DNA from: Salibacterium qingdaonense
GTDB lineage: Bacteria; Bacillota; Bacilli; Bacillales; Marinococcaceae
Direction: 5' to 3'
Assembly (NCBI RefSeq): GCF_900114715.1
Contig: NZ_FOTY01000012.1
Location: forward strand, 25,314-89,313
DNA: 64,000 nt
Shown: piece after piece, positions 52,531 through 59,968 of the stretch
Layout: each line of letters starts with the position of its first letter
Position numbering within the stretch: the first letter of the stretch is position 1
Notes under the pieces: generated by a model
Database searches by the model: none
What the model saw: only the letters and a program-made list of their open reading frames with translations
Told to the model about the DNA's origin: nothing
Position numbers and translations under genes: made by a program

Positions 52531-53427
52531 TTACACTGGTGTATCCGGTACAAGGAAAGGAATACGGTAAGGCAGGTTATCAATAACTGCCGGTGTTTTC
52601 ATATAAATCTCCCCGTCTGTATCTGCTTTCATCGGCTCCGGCGTATCCAGTTTCACGTGCCGGGCCTGATAATGTTTCACATCCGTTGGTTTGGGGTCCC
52701 AGGTAAACGGATTTTTCGCTGTCAGGTATTCCCGCAGCAGGGAAGCCCCGCCCTGACTGACGATAAAAACATTGAACCAGCCGTCATCCGGAACAATTCC
52801 CGGAAACGGGAGCTGTGATGCTCCGATAAAATTACCGTTAACGACAAGAACCATCACCCCCTCATCCACCACAGTCTCCCCGTCGAGTGTCAATTCAAAC
52901 GAAAACGGCTCGGGGTTAGTGAATGTCTGAAGGGCACTAAGCAGATAACTCACTTTTCCCAGTTTATTCTTCCAGTCTCCATTAATATTTTCCGAAGTCT
53001 GTGCAATCAGGCCTATTCCATAAAAATTTGCAAAAAAGCGCTCATTTATTGTACCGATATCAACGTATCTCGTTGTTCCATTCATCAGACTTTCAGCGGC
53101 TTTCTTTATGTTCTGAGGGACAGCCAGCGTCCTCGCAAAGTCATTACATGTGCCACCCGGAAGAATGCAGACTTGAGGAGGGTGTTCCAGTGCAGCAAGT
53201 CCGTTCACGCATTCGTGAACGGTGCCGTCACCACCCAGTATTATAATGAGCTGATACTCATGCCCTTTTTCCTGCAGCACCTCCTCTGCCTGCCCCTTGT
53301 ACAGCGTTTTTCGGATAACTATTTCTTCAATATGACTGGTTAATATCCCTGCTGTGAGCTCGATATTTTTTTGAATAAACGACGGCCCGGAGTTCCCATT
53401 TATAAGCATCAGTGCTTTTTCGTACAT
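52531..53427 (-). CDS. Diacylglycerol/lipid kinase (DagK/YegS family)
   Basis: A 298-residue lipid kinase with the nucleotide motif G-G-D-G-T-V-H-E-C-V-N-G-L (about residues 64-76), P-G-G-T-C-N-D-F-A-R and the late D-T-D-G-E. It phosphorylates diacylglycerol or a related lipid at the membrane. The ATG at 53427 has AGAAGG 9 nt upstream; the open frame continues upstream without a ribosome binding site. It follows the 162-residue protein gene by about 150 bp. Confidence 0.88.
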   Translation of the reverse strand: MYEKALMLINGNSGPSFIQKNIELTAGILTSHIEEIVIRKTLYKGQAEEVLQEKGHEYQLIIILGGDGTVHECVNGLAALEHPPQVCILPGGTCNDFARTLAVPQNIKKAAESLMNGTTRYVDIGTINERFFANFYGIGLIAQTSENINGDWKNKLGKVSYLLSALQTFTNPEPFSFELTLDGETVVDEGVMVLVVNGNFIGASQLPFPGIVPDDGWFNVFIVSQGGASLLREYLTAKNPFTWDPKPTDVKHYQARHVKLDTPEPMKADTDGEIYMKTPAVIDNLPYRIPFLVPDTPV

Positions 53428-53575
53428 TCCGTTCATCCTTCTGCAAAGTAATCTACACTTTAATGTAACCTTCAAAATGATGTTTGTAAACCCAGTCGAC
53501 CAGCTTCGACAAAAAGCTCCCATTCCACATAAGGAGATGGGAGACATTATGGATATTTTCACCAGAAGATATGTC

Positions 53576-54064
53576 TTATGGGATGTATTTTCTGCGGCAG
53601 AAGCGCTCTCCCGAAAGTGGATCGCAAGCTGTGAGCGTCCAGGATATGTCAGGAAAATGCTGCTCCAATGCGTGTACCGCGCGGAAAAGAAGATAATCCT
53701 TGTGCTCTTTTTTGCCGTGGATAAACATCCATGCTTCTGCTCTCTTCTGTCCGTAAAGCATACACCCTGCAACGAGTACATCTTCCACCTGTTCCTGGAA
53801 GTATTCCCCGGGGAGTGGAAATGCGGAGAAGATTTTCAGTAATTCATCCATAATAACAGGAAGAGAAACTATATACTGATAAATATCAGAAAATTGGTCG
53901 ACGGAAACGAGTTTCCAGTTTCTCTTCATCAAGCGCAGCAGATCAGCGGATGTAACTTTATCTCCTGCAGCAAGTATCTCCAGCAAAATGTTGAAATAGT
54001 TCTGCACGCTGCAGCCCGGTCTTTTCTGCATAGCATGCTGCATGTATTCCGGTTCCTCGTTCAT
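53576..54064 (-). CDS. Uncharacterised 162-residue protein
   Basis: A soluble, helix-rich protein with no signal peptide or membrane segment. Visible patterns include L-L-R-L-M-K-R-N-W-K-L-V-S-V-D-Q-F and G-C-M-L-Y-G-Q-K-R-A-E-A-W-M; cysteines are scattered, not paired. The ATG at 54064 has GGAGGGG 7 nt upstream. It lies 20 nt after the DUF2325 gene and shares its Fur-box promoter, so it is likely iron-repressed. No family recognised. Confidence 0.65.
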   Translation of the reverse strand: MNEEPEYMQHAMQKRPGCSVQNYFNILLEILAAGDKVTSADLLRLMKRNWKLVSVDQFSDIYQYIVSLPVIMDELLKIFSAFPLPGEYFQEQVEDVLVAGCMLYGQKRAEAWMFIHGKKEHKDYLLFRAVHALEQHFPDISWTLTACDPLSGERFCRRKYIP

Positions 54065-54084
54065 CGGTACCCCTCCACCGCTGA

Positions 54085-54408
54085 TTATTGTGACATATTC
54101 TTGATTGCCGGGCATTTCCGGCAGATTTCCTCTGAGTTTACGAGTGTTTTATAGATGGAACACCACGACCGCTTTGCATAACAGACGGGAACATTTTGTT
54201 CTTTTGCCTTGCGCTTGAGTTTGTCCGTCATGTTGTGATTGATGAAGTCCGTGAGAATCAATATCAAATCCACGTGTTCAGGAATGCTTTTATGCACCAT
54301 TTTCACTTTTCTACCGCTTACATGGGAAATATCCTGAAATCCCGCCTCCTGCAGCCTCTTCGGTATGGCACCCAACTTGTCCGCCCCTACAATCATTAAC
54401 GTATCCAA
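54085..54408 (-). CDS. DUF2325-domain protein under Fur control
   Basis: A 107-residue protein with I-V-G-A-D-K-L-G-A-I-P at the start, L-I-L-I-L-T-D-F-I-N-H-N in the middle and A-K-R-S-W-C-S near the end, the DUF2325 pattern. A C-x-x-C pair (C-R-K-C) closes the chain and could bind a metal. A strong promoter and Fur box precede it, so it belongs to the iron-starvation response. Biochemical role unknown. Confidence 0.82.
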   Translation of the reverse strand: MDTLMIVGADKLGAIPKRLQEAGFQDISHVSGRKVKMVHKSIPEHVDLILILTDFINHNMTDKLKRKAKEQNVPVCYAKRSWCSIYKTLVNSEEICRKCPAIKNMSQ

Positions 54409-54430
54409 CGGAAAGCACCTCCGACAATAA

Positions 54431-54489
54431 TGATAATCATTCTCAATAAATCTTACCTATAGTCTATTGGTTTTCTTTTCCTTTGTCAA
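54431..54489 (-). promoter_or_regulatory. Promoter and Fur box of the DUF2325 unit
   Basis: TTGACA (54489-54484), a 17-bp spacer and TAGACT (54466-54461) are followed by TGATAATCATTCTCA (54431-54445, plus reading), which fits 13 of 14 Fur consensus positions. Confidence 0.88.
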
Positions 54490-54572
54490 TACGCTAAGCG
54501 CTCCCACCTTAATGGCAGTTGTTCAGCAAAGGACATCGCGTTCTGAGGCAGCTCCGAACCGGGGTCTTCCAT

Positions 54573-54602
54573 TAAAAAACTCCCGGCTTTTTGCGCCGGG
54601 AG
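54573..54602 (-). terminator. Terminator after the NhaP-type gene
   Basis: CTCCCGGC/GCCGGGAG stem with a T6 run on the minus strand. The stretch 54490-54572 has no gene. Confidence 0.9.
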
Positions 54603-54611
54603 AATTGAATG

Positions 54612-56450
54612 CTATTCATCGGATTGTTCCGGGGACATTTCACCGGATTCTATCAGCCGCACCGGTGGTACCATGCAGATGATCGTATCACCGGCTTCTG
54701 GTTTCAGCGGTGCCTCGCTTGTAAAGAAATCAAATTTTCCTGTAGGTTTAAAATTAAGAATCGGCAGTGTATCCGGCTGAATATCCTTCAGAAATGTTTT
54801 ATACGTATACTGCTTAGATAGCCTGGTCTGCACAAAATAATATCCTTGTTCAATTTTGCGGTTCAGTTCGGCATAGGTGGCACCTTTTTCAAACAGAATG
54901 CGTCCACCAATCCGCAGAACCAGATCATCCGGATGTTCTTTGTCCGGATCATGCCAGCTGAGCTGGAAAATGTCATTCCGGCCGATATCCGGAACAAACG
55001 TCGTGCAGACCAAAGAATTGTAGGAATCTTTGTCCGTTGCAGCAATTAATTTCTCGTAGGGGGTTAGATCCAGGTAATATTCCGTCTGCTCGGACAAAAT
55101 TTCACCCCGGTAATAAGGCACTCCTTCAGCTCTGGCATTAAACAACTGCTCAAACGACGTATCTGTGATAAGAACGGGAATGTTCATCGATTTCAGCGTT
55201 TTGGCAAGGGCTGTCGTAAAAGAACTGCCGCCTACGATAATCACTCCGGGTTTTCCTTCCAGTGACAATCCCAGCTTCCGGGCCAGTGCTCCGATGGAGA
55301 AACCATGGGCACACACTGTGGCAAACACAAGTGCAAATGTCAGAGGTGTAACAATGGAAGCCCCCGGATAACCTGCCTGTTCCAGCACATTTGCAAAATA
55401 GCCGGCAACCGTCAAGGCTACAATGCCTCTCGGAGCAATCCAGCCGACCAATGCTTTTTCCTTAAAAGACAGCTCCGTGTTGATCGTGGAAAGCCAAATC
55501 GACAACGGCCGGACGACAATGAGCATTAACAGAACGTATGTCAGGATCCGCGGGTCAAACACCTGAAGCAGGGTATCCCGGTCCAATGAAGCGGTAATCA
55601 TAATAAAGATTCCGGAAAGGAGCAGCACGGATATATTTTCTTTAAAATGTCTCATGTCGCTCAGGGAAGCAATATGCATATTTGCCATCGTCATCCCCAT
55701 CGCTGTCACCGCAAGTAGTCCGGTTTCATGCATCACTTCATCTGCCAAAGCAAAGCAGGCAATGACAACGGTGAAGACAATTGGTGATTTTAAAAACTCA
55801 GGAACAAACCCAGTCTCAAACATCCAGCCTATTCCCCGTCCGCATGCCCAGCCGATGGCAATGGCAAACAGGGAAGCAAGAAAGAATAAGAGAAGCGCGC
55901 CTGCCGTTACAGAATCCACGGTTAGAAATTGAATGATTTCAAATGCAAAAACGGCCAGAAGCGCCCCCAGAGGATCAACCACCACCCCTTCCCATTTCAG
56001 TATTGCAGCCGGGCGGGCTTTCAGTTTTGCCTGTCGGAGAAGCGGAAGAATGACGGTAGGTCCTGTAACAATAAAAAGTCCTCCGATGACGAAGGAAACA
56101 GCCCATGACAAATCGGCCACAAAATAAGCGGTCAATGAACCCAAAATCCAGGCCAGAAAAGCACCCAATGTAATAATCCGGTACACTGACTTCCCCAGAC
56201 CCCGGATCTCCCTGTAATCCAGGTTCAGACTTCCCTCAAATAAGATGATGGCTACAGCTACTGATATAATAGGATTAAACAGCGTACCGAAATCCTCACT
56301 CGGCGTCATGACCCCGAATATCGGACCGACCAAAAGACCCGCCACCGACATGACGACAATCGCCGGCATGCGAAAGCGCCATGCAAACCACTGTGACCCT
56401 ATCCCGAGTACTCCAATCAGCATCAAGTGGGACAAAATTGAATCAAACAT
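54612..56450 (-). CDS. Cation:proton antiporter, NhaP/CPA1 type with soluble C-terminal part
   Basis: A 612-residue protein. The first 400 residues form the Na+/H+-exchanger membrane domain (A-G-L-L-V-G-P-I, S-V-A-V-A-I-I-L-F-E-G, T-G-P-T-V-I-L-P-L-L-R and the W-I-A-P-R-G-I-V-A-L motif). The rest resembles a TrkA-N-like Rossmann region (G-V-I-I-V-G-G-S-S-F) and a TrkA-C end. It likely exports Na+ or K+ in exchange for protons. The ATG at 56450 has AGAGG 8 nt upstream. Confidence 0.88.
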   Translation of the reverse strand: MFDSILSHLMLIGVLGIGSQWFAWRFRMPAIVVMSVAGLLVGPIFGVMTPSEDFGTLFNPIISVAVAIILFEGSLNLDYREIRGLGKSVYRIITLGAFLAWILGSLTAYFVADLSWAVSFVIGGLFIVTGPTVILPLLRQAKLKARPAAILKWEGVVVDPLGALLAVFAFEIIQFLTVDSVTAGALLLFFLASLFAIAIGWACGRGIGWMFETGFVPEFLKSPIVFTVVIACFALADEVMHETGLLAVTAMGMTMANMHIASLSDMRHFKENISVLLLSGIFIMITASLDRDTLLQVFDPRILTYVLLMLIVVRPLSIWLSTINTELSFKEKALVGWIAPRGIVALTVAGYFANVLEQAGYPGASIVTPLTFALVFATVCAHGFSIGALARKLGLSLEGKPGVIIVGGSSFTTALAKTLKSMNIPVLITDTSFEQLFNARAEGVPYYRGEILSEQTEYYLDLTPYEKLIAATDKDSYNSLVCTTFVPDIGRNDIFQLSWHDPDKEHPDDLVLRIGGRILFEKGATYAELNRKIEQGYYFVQTRLSKQYTYKTFLKDIQPDTLPILNFKPTGKFDFFTSEAPLKPEAGDTIICMVPPVRLIESGEMSPEQSDE

Positions 56451-56479
56451 ATCAGGTTCCTCTCTCTCTTTCGTGTGAC

Positions 56480-56610
56480 ATGCAAACAGCGCTTCCACCG
56501 GCAGACTCCACCCCTTTTAAGCGCTGCAGATACATCCGATATGCAGACAGCGGTATGCTGTAATGCAAATGACGTGTTTGTATGTGAAATGATTCGTGTA
56601 TGTTGTTGTT
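56480..56610. repeat. Second, degenerate about-20-bp-period array
   Basis: ATGCARAY-type copies occur near 56480, 56499, 56541, 56563, 56582 and 56600, with context ACATGCAAACAG or AATGCAAATGACG. They resemble the core ACATGCCAAATGACA of the 40.8 kb array. The array fills the gap between the divergent NhaP-type and selenoprotein genes and has no credible coding sense. Confidence 0.45.
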
Positions 56611-56667
56611 CGTGTGATGATGCCCGAAACAAAACAATACAACACCAAAAGGGTTTTTTTCAATCCA

Positions 56668-56696
56668 TTGGCTTTGATTCATAAAAACTTTACAAT
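56668..56696 (+). promoter_or_regulatory. Promoter of the predicted selenoprotein gene
   Basis: TTGGCT and TACAAT with a 17-bp spacer, about 30 nt before the GTG start. Confidence 0.6.
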
Positions 56697-56726
56697 AGAG
56701 TGTAGATGAAATGAGGAGGTTGAGTA

Positions 56727-57287
56727 GTGGATACCGACTATATACTGAAAAAAACAGACGGTGCGGACTGCCACCTGGAAAATAGAATAGCAGGGACACC
56801 GGCGTTTGTTATTTTTCTCCGCCACCCAGGTTGACCATACTGCAGAGATTTTCTCGCGCAGTTGCGTGAGCACGCAGACGATTTCCAGAAGAAACGTGGT
56901 GTTAAAATAATTACCATCTTCCCGGCTTCTGTTACGCTGCTTTCCCAATTTGAAGAAGCGTACGGTCCTTACCCGTTTCCTTTATATGCCGATCCGGATA
57001 AAGAGGCTTTCCGGGGCTTTGGGCATCAAAGCATGAACCGGGTGAAACTGCTCGGCAAAGCCATTCTCGGATCGCTTACCGGGAAAGTCAAAGATATGCT
57101 CCCCAAAGAGGAGGAAAAGCGAAAAGTTGTCAAAGCCTCCATGCAGAAGTCAGACGTATTCATTCAAGGGGGCGCGTGGTTGTTTGATGCTGACAGCAGG
57201 CTTAGGTGGCAGCATGTCGATGATTCCCCGGAACATCACGCTTCCATCGAAGAGCTTAAACAGGCAGCCGATAAGTATGTAAGGTAG
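56727..57287 (+). CDS. Peroxiredoxin-like (AhpC/TSA, PRXL2-type) selenoprotein, Sec at TGA 56832
   Basis: GTG at 56727 follows GGAGG by 7 nt and opens 187 codons including one in-frame TGA at 56832-56834 (codon 36). Reading through it gives a complete 186-residue thioredoxin-fold protein: V-I-F-L-R-H-P-G-U-P-Y-C-R-D-F-L, then I-T-I-F-P and P-L-Y-A-D-P-D-K-E-A, then a C-terminal F-D-A-D-S-R-L-R-W-Q-H-V. The TGA replaces the first Cys of the CxxC motif of this family; C39 remains. Both sides align with the family in one frame. A stem-loop follows the TGA. Alternative: a Cys-to-stop mutation in a dead gene. It stands alone. Confidence 0.82.
56853..56870 (+). promoter_or_regulatory. SECIS-like stem-loop after the in-frame TGA
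   Basis: CTCGCGC pairs with GCGTGAG (one G-U) around the loop AGUU, whose first base lies 26 nt after the UGA. Bacterial SECIS elements are short hairpins at this distance with G and U in the apical loop. A further pairing (ACTGC/GCAGT around GAGA/TCTC, 56839-56862) is an alternative fold. Confidence 0.55.
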
Positions 57288-57306
57288 AGCGATACCTGTC
57301 CTTTCT

Positions 57307-57855
57307 TCAAAACTCGTTAATCTGCTCTTCGATTTTTTCCCCCAAGTGACGCCCGGGTTCATCCAAAAAACAGGATATCCGGGCGCCTTCTTTCACTTCT
57401 TTGATGGAAATGGCCGTTCCATCTTCCTGCAGCATAAAAACACTTTCTGCATCCTGAAGTACAGCTGACAAACGAACCCCTCCGGCATTCACTTCCATTC
57501 GTACCAGGTCACGTTTTTCCATCTTCACCCTTCCGACAGGGACCCCTTTTGATTCCGTTCCATTATATACAATCAGCGTATCGCCGCCGCGCACTTCTTC
57601 GAGATAGCGGGTGCTCCCTTGTTGATAAAGGTATTGGTGCAGACCTCCTGCGTTAATTCGGAAGGAACGCGGCGGATACGTGTTTGACTCCCGGTTTTCC
57701 GACAGAATGAGCACGTACCCGTGACCCGTGTTGCCCGCAAGTACTCCTTCTGTCGGTGTCAAAACATCCACTGTATCGATGCATACCCTTGTCCCCTGAC
57801 CAATAGGCGTTATCTTTTCTACGGTTCCATAGGTTAAGCTTTCTTCGTTCTGCAC
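57307..57855 (-). CDS. Stand-alone 3-dehydroquinate-synthase-II C-terminal-type domain
   Basis: The 182-residue product resembles only the C-terminal half of the archaeal-type dehydroquinate synthase (DHQS): G-T-V-E-K-I-T-P-I-G-Q-G-T-R-V-C-I-D-T, then R-S-F-R-I-N-A-G-G-L-H-Q-Y, then V-G-R-V-K-M-E-K-R and L-Q-D-A-E-S-V. Full proteins have about 340-360 residues with the catalytic N-domain, missing here. The start is GTG at 57855 after GGGAG. It cannot be assigned the full enzyme reaction; it may bind a ligand or be a partner subunit. It lies upstream of no aromatic-synthesis gene. Confidence 0.75.
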   Translation of the reverse strand: MQNEESLTYGTVEKITPIGQGTRVCIDTVDVLTPTEGVLAGNTGHGYVLILSENRESNTYPPRSFRINAGGLHQYLYQQGSTRYLEEVRGGDTLIVYNGTESKGVPVGRVKMEKRDLVRMEVNAGGVRLSAVLQDAESVFMLQEDGTAISIKEVKEGARISCFLDEPGRHLGEKIEEQINEF

Positions 57856-57883
57856 ATCGATCTCCCTTTCTGCGTTTTCATAA

Positions 57884-58078
57884 TCACGTGGAGTCCTGTT
57901 TCATTTCCCGGACAATACCGCGCTTGAACTCCCTTCCAACGACCACCGCAAATCCGGCCGTCATCAGTATTGTTACTATATCCGGTGCACCGGCAATCGT
58001 CACCGCGAATGAAGATAATATCTGAAACATCAGCAGAATAAACCAGACACCGGTCATGATTTTTAAAATGTTTTTCAA
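57884..58078 (-). CDS. Small two-helix membrane protein
   Basis: A 64-residue protein with two hydrophobic segments (about residues 7-25 and 32-47) and a basic tail (R-E-F-K-R-G-I-V-R-E-M-K). A TTG at 58078 is 7 nt after AAGGTG; another TTG at 58084 is too close to it. It lies 28 nt before the DHQS-C-type gene on the same strand, so co-transcription is likely. No family recognised. Confidence 0.55.
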   Translation of the reverse strand: MKNILKIMTGVWFILLMFQILSSFAVTIAGAPDIVTILMTAGFAVVVGREFKRGIVREMKQDST

Positions 58079-58344
58079 CTGCAATCACCTTCATTATTCC
58101 TTTTTCAATCTATATACAGTATAACGTACCTTTTTTTATTCAGCACCTTTTTTCAGAGAAAACATGGCTGTTTTTTCCTTCCGCTTACAGAAACTATTCT
58201 TTTGGTTTCCGTCATATCCGGGTTTACCGAAGATATATTTATTTCTTGTTATCCCGGCCCTGCAGTAACAGCCGTTTGATGTACTTTATACTGGAATAAA
58301 AACAGAGCAGGATGGCAAGGATGATCATGAAGGAGGACGAAACT

Positions 58345-58977
58345 ATGTTTAAAAAAGGAAAAAGTCTGATAGCTGCGGCTGTTTTAGGCGCAGCTGCCGG
58401 ATGTGCTCCGCCTGAAGAGGAAAGCATGCCGGGGCAGGAAGCAGAAGAAGTCTCTTCCGACCACTCTGCTATGCAGGACAGCCCCATCGCAGAAGCCGGA
58501 ATGGTAAATACAGAGGAAACAGAAATCGGGCGCGTCCGTTTTTATGAAGAAAAGGATGGTGTCCTCATGCAGACTTCTTTTGAGAAAGGAGTTCCGGAAG
58601 GATTTCACGGATTTCATATTCATGAGACCGGGCTCTGTGAACCAAATGCAGCAGATGGTCCGTTCGCTACTGCCGGAGGCCATTTCAATCCCGGCGGAAC
58701 AAGCCACAGCTCCCACGCCGGTGATATGCCGTCGTTGTTTGGAATGACCGACGGCTCTGCTTATCTTGTGAGCGCACTCGATCGAATCACACCAGAGCAG
58801 CTGGTCAACGGGAATCTTGCTGTCATTCTTCACGATGGACCGAACAATTTTGCCAACATTCCAGACCGTTACATTCAATCTGAAACCGGCGAACCCGGTC
58901 CTGACGAACAGACACTGATGACAGGAGACTCCGGGAGCAGAATATCATGTGGTGTTATTAAACCTGCCGGTGCCTGA
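58345..58977 (+). CDS. sodC: Cu/Zn superoxide dismutase, lipoprotein
   Basis: A 210-residue exported protein with a lipobox A-A-A-G-C (C20), so it is anchored outside the membrane. Metal motifs are F-H-I-H-E-T-G, G-G-H-F-N-P and S-H-A-G-D-M-P, and the last histidine is in I-L-H-D-G-P. Disulfide cysteines are in G-L-C-E-P and I-S-C-G-V. The last loop lacks the usual H-x-x-x-D-D sequence (it reads H-D-G-P-N-N), so copper or zinc use may be unusual; B. subtilis YojM also deviates in metal ligands. The ATG at 58345 has GGAGG 8 nt upstream. Confidence 0.88.
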   Translation: MFKKGKSLIAAAVLGAAAGCAPPEEESMPGQEAEEVSSDHSAMQDSPIAEAGMVNTEETEIGRVRFYEEKDGVLMQTSFEKGVPEGFHGFHIHETGLCEPNAADGPFATAGGHFNPGGTSHSSHAGDMPSLFGMTDGSAYLVSALDRITPEQLVNGNLAVILHDGPNNFANIPDRYIQSETGEPGPDEQTLMTGDSGSRISCGVIKPAGA

Positions 58978-59109
58978 TCCATTCATCAGCCAATCCTCCT
59001 ACGCAGTCTGCTCCGCGGCCTGCATAGGGGGATTTTTCGTCAAGAGACGGAGGAGGACGTCCAGCCGGGAAAATTCAGATCAAAAAGCCGCCACAAGAAT
59101 CGTGACAGC

Positions 59110-59898
59110 TCAGGCCGGAGAACCTTTTTCATCATCGCTTTCTTTTTTACCGGAAAGAAACCAGCCGCCAAGCGCTATGAGAACAAGTACACTGTAAAAC
59201 GTGATTTTCCACGGGGTGGATTCGGCAAACGCTTCCGGCAGTACAGCCAGATCCGGGTGCGCAAGGGTGTAAATGGCAAGTTTTATACCGACCCACCCGA
59301 CAATCATAAAAGCAGCGATTTCAAGCCCCGGACGTTGTTTAAGCAGCTTCACAAACAAGGTTGCCGCAAACCGCATAATGATCACGCCAATTAGTCCGCC
59401 TGTTAAAATAATGATGAATTTACCTCCATCGAGACCGCCGATATTACCAATCGGCGTATTCGGAAGGGTAACAGCAAGGGCAACCGCGGCGAGGATGGAG
59501 TCAACGGCAAATGCGATATCAGCGACTTCTACTTTCAACACGGTCCCCCAGAATCCGGCAGCACCAGCTTTCTTTTCTTCGGCTTTTTCTTCCGGGGACT
59601 TATCTTTATTCAGCCAGACTTTCCGTACAATGTGATTCCCGGCCATAAATAAGAGATACAACGCGCCGACAGCCTGCACCTGCCAGACATTGACGAGAAA
59701 CGATATGACAAACAACGAAGCAAAACGGAACACAAAGGCTCCGGCCAACCCATAAAAAAGGGCTTTTTTCCGCTGTTTTTCCGGAAGTCCTTTTACCATA
59801 ATTGCCAAAACGAGCGCGTTATCAGCAGCCAGGATGCCTTCCAGCACAATCAGTACCAACAGCACCCAGCCGTATTCCATCAGTACTCCTGCTTCCAT
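59110..59898 (-). CDS. TerC-family membrane protein
   Basis: A 262-residue protein with seven or so helices and the family motif E-G-I-L-A-A-D-N-A-L-V-L-A plus the later A-D-I-A-F-A-V-D-S-I-L-A-A acidic motif. TerC proteins of Bacillus export Mn2+ or help metalate exported enzymes. The start at 59898 follows AAGGAAG; an ATG two codons earlier is too close. It follows the ABC-F gene by about 70 bp. No yybP-ykoY riboswitch was found before it. Confidence 0.88.
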   Translation of the reverse strand: MEAGVLMEYGWVLLVLIVLEGILAADNALVLAIMVKGLPEKQRKKALFYGLAGAFVFRFASLFVISFLVNVWQVQAVGALYLLFMAGNHIVRKVWLNKDKSPEEKAEEKKAGAAGFWGTVLKVEVADIAFAVDSILAAVALAVTLPNTPIGNIGGLDGGKFIIILTGGLIGVIIMRFAATLFVKLLKQRPGLEIAAFMIVGWVGIKLAIYTLAHPDLAVLPEAFAESTPWKITFYSVLVLIALGGWFLSGKKESDDEKGSPA

Positions 59899-59968
59899 AA
59901 TCATCTTCCTTTATCATTACTCCCCCTAGGTTACCTTCTCAGGGTTAAGTTTATGCAGAGCAGGCGTA

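Noticed and set aside
56832..56834. TGA as an ordinary nonsense mutation making the peroxiredoxin-like gene a pseudogene
   Set aside because: It is the only lesion in the frame and lies exactly at a redox cysteine, with an intact start, ribosome binding site, promoter and C-terminus; chance mutation there is less likely than selenocysteine, though not excluded.
59899..59968. yybP-ykoY manganese riboswitch before the TerC gene
   Set aside because: The gap to the ABC-F gene is only about 70 bp and lacks the conserved core; too short for the aptamer.
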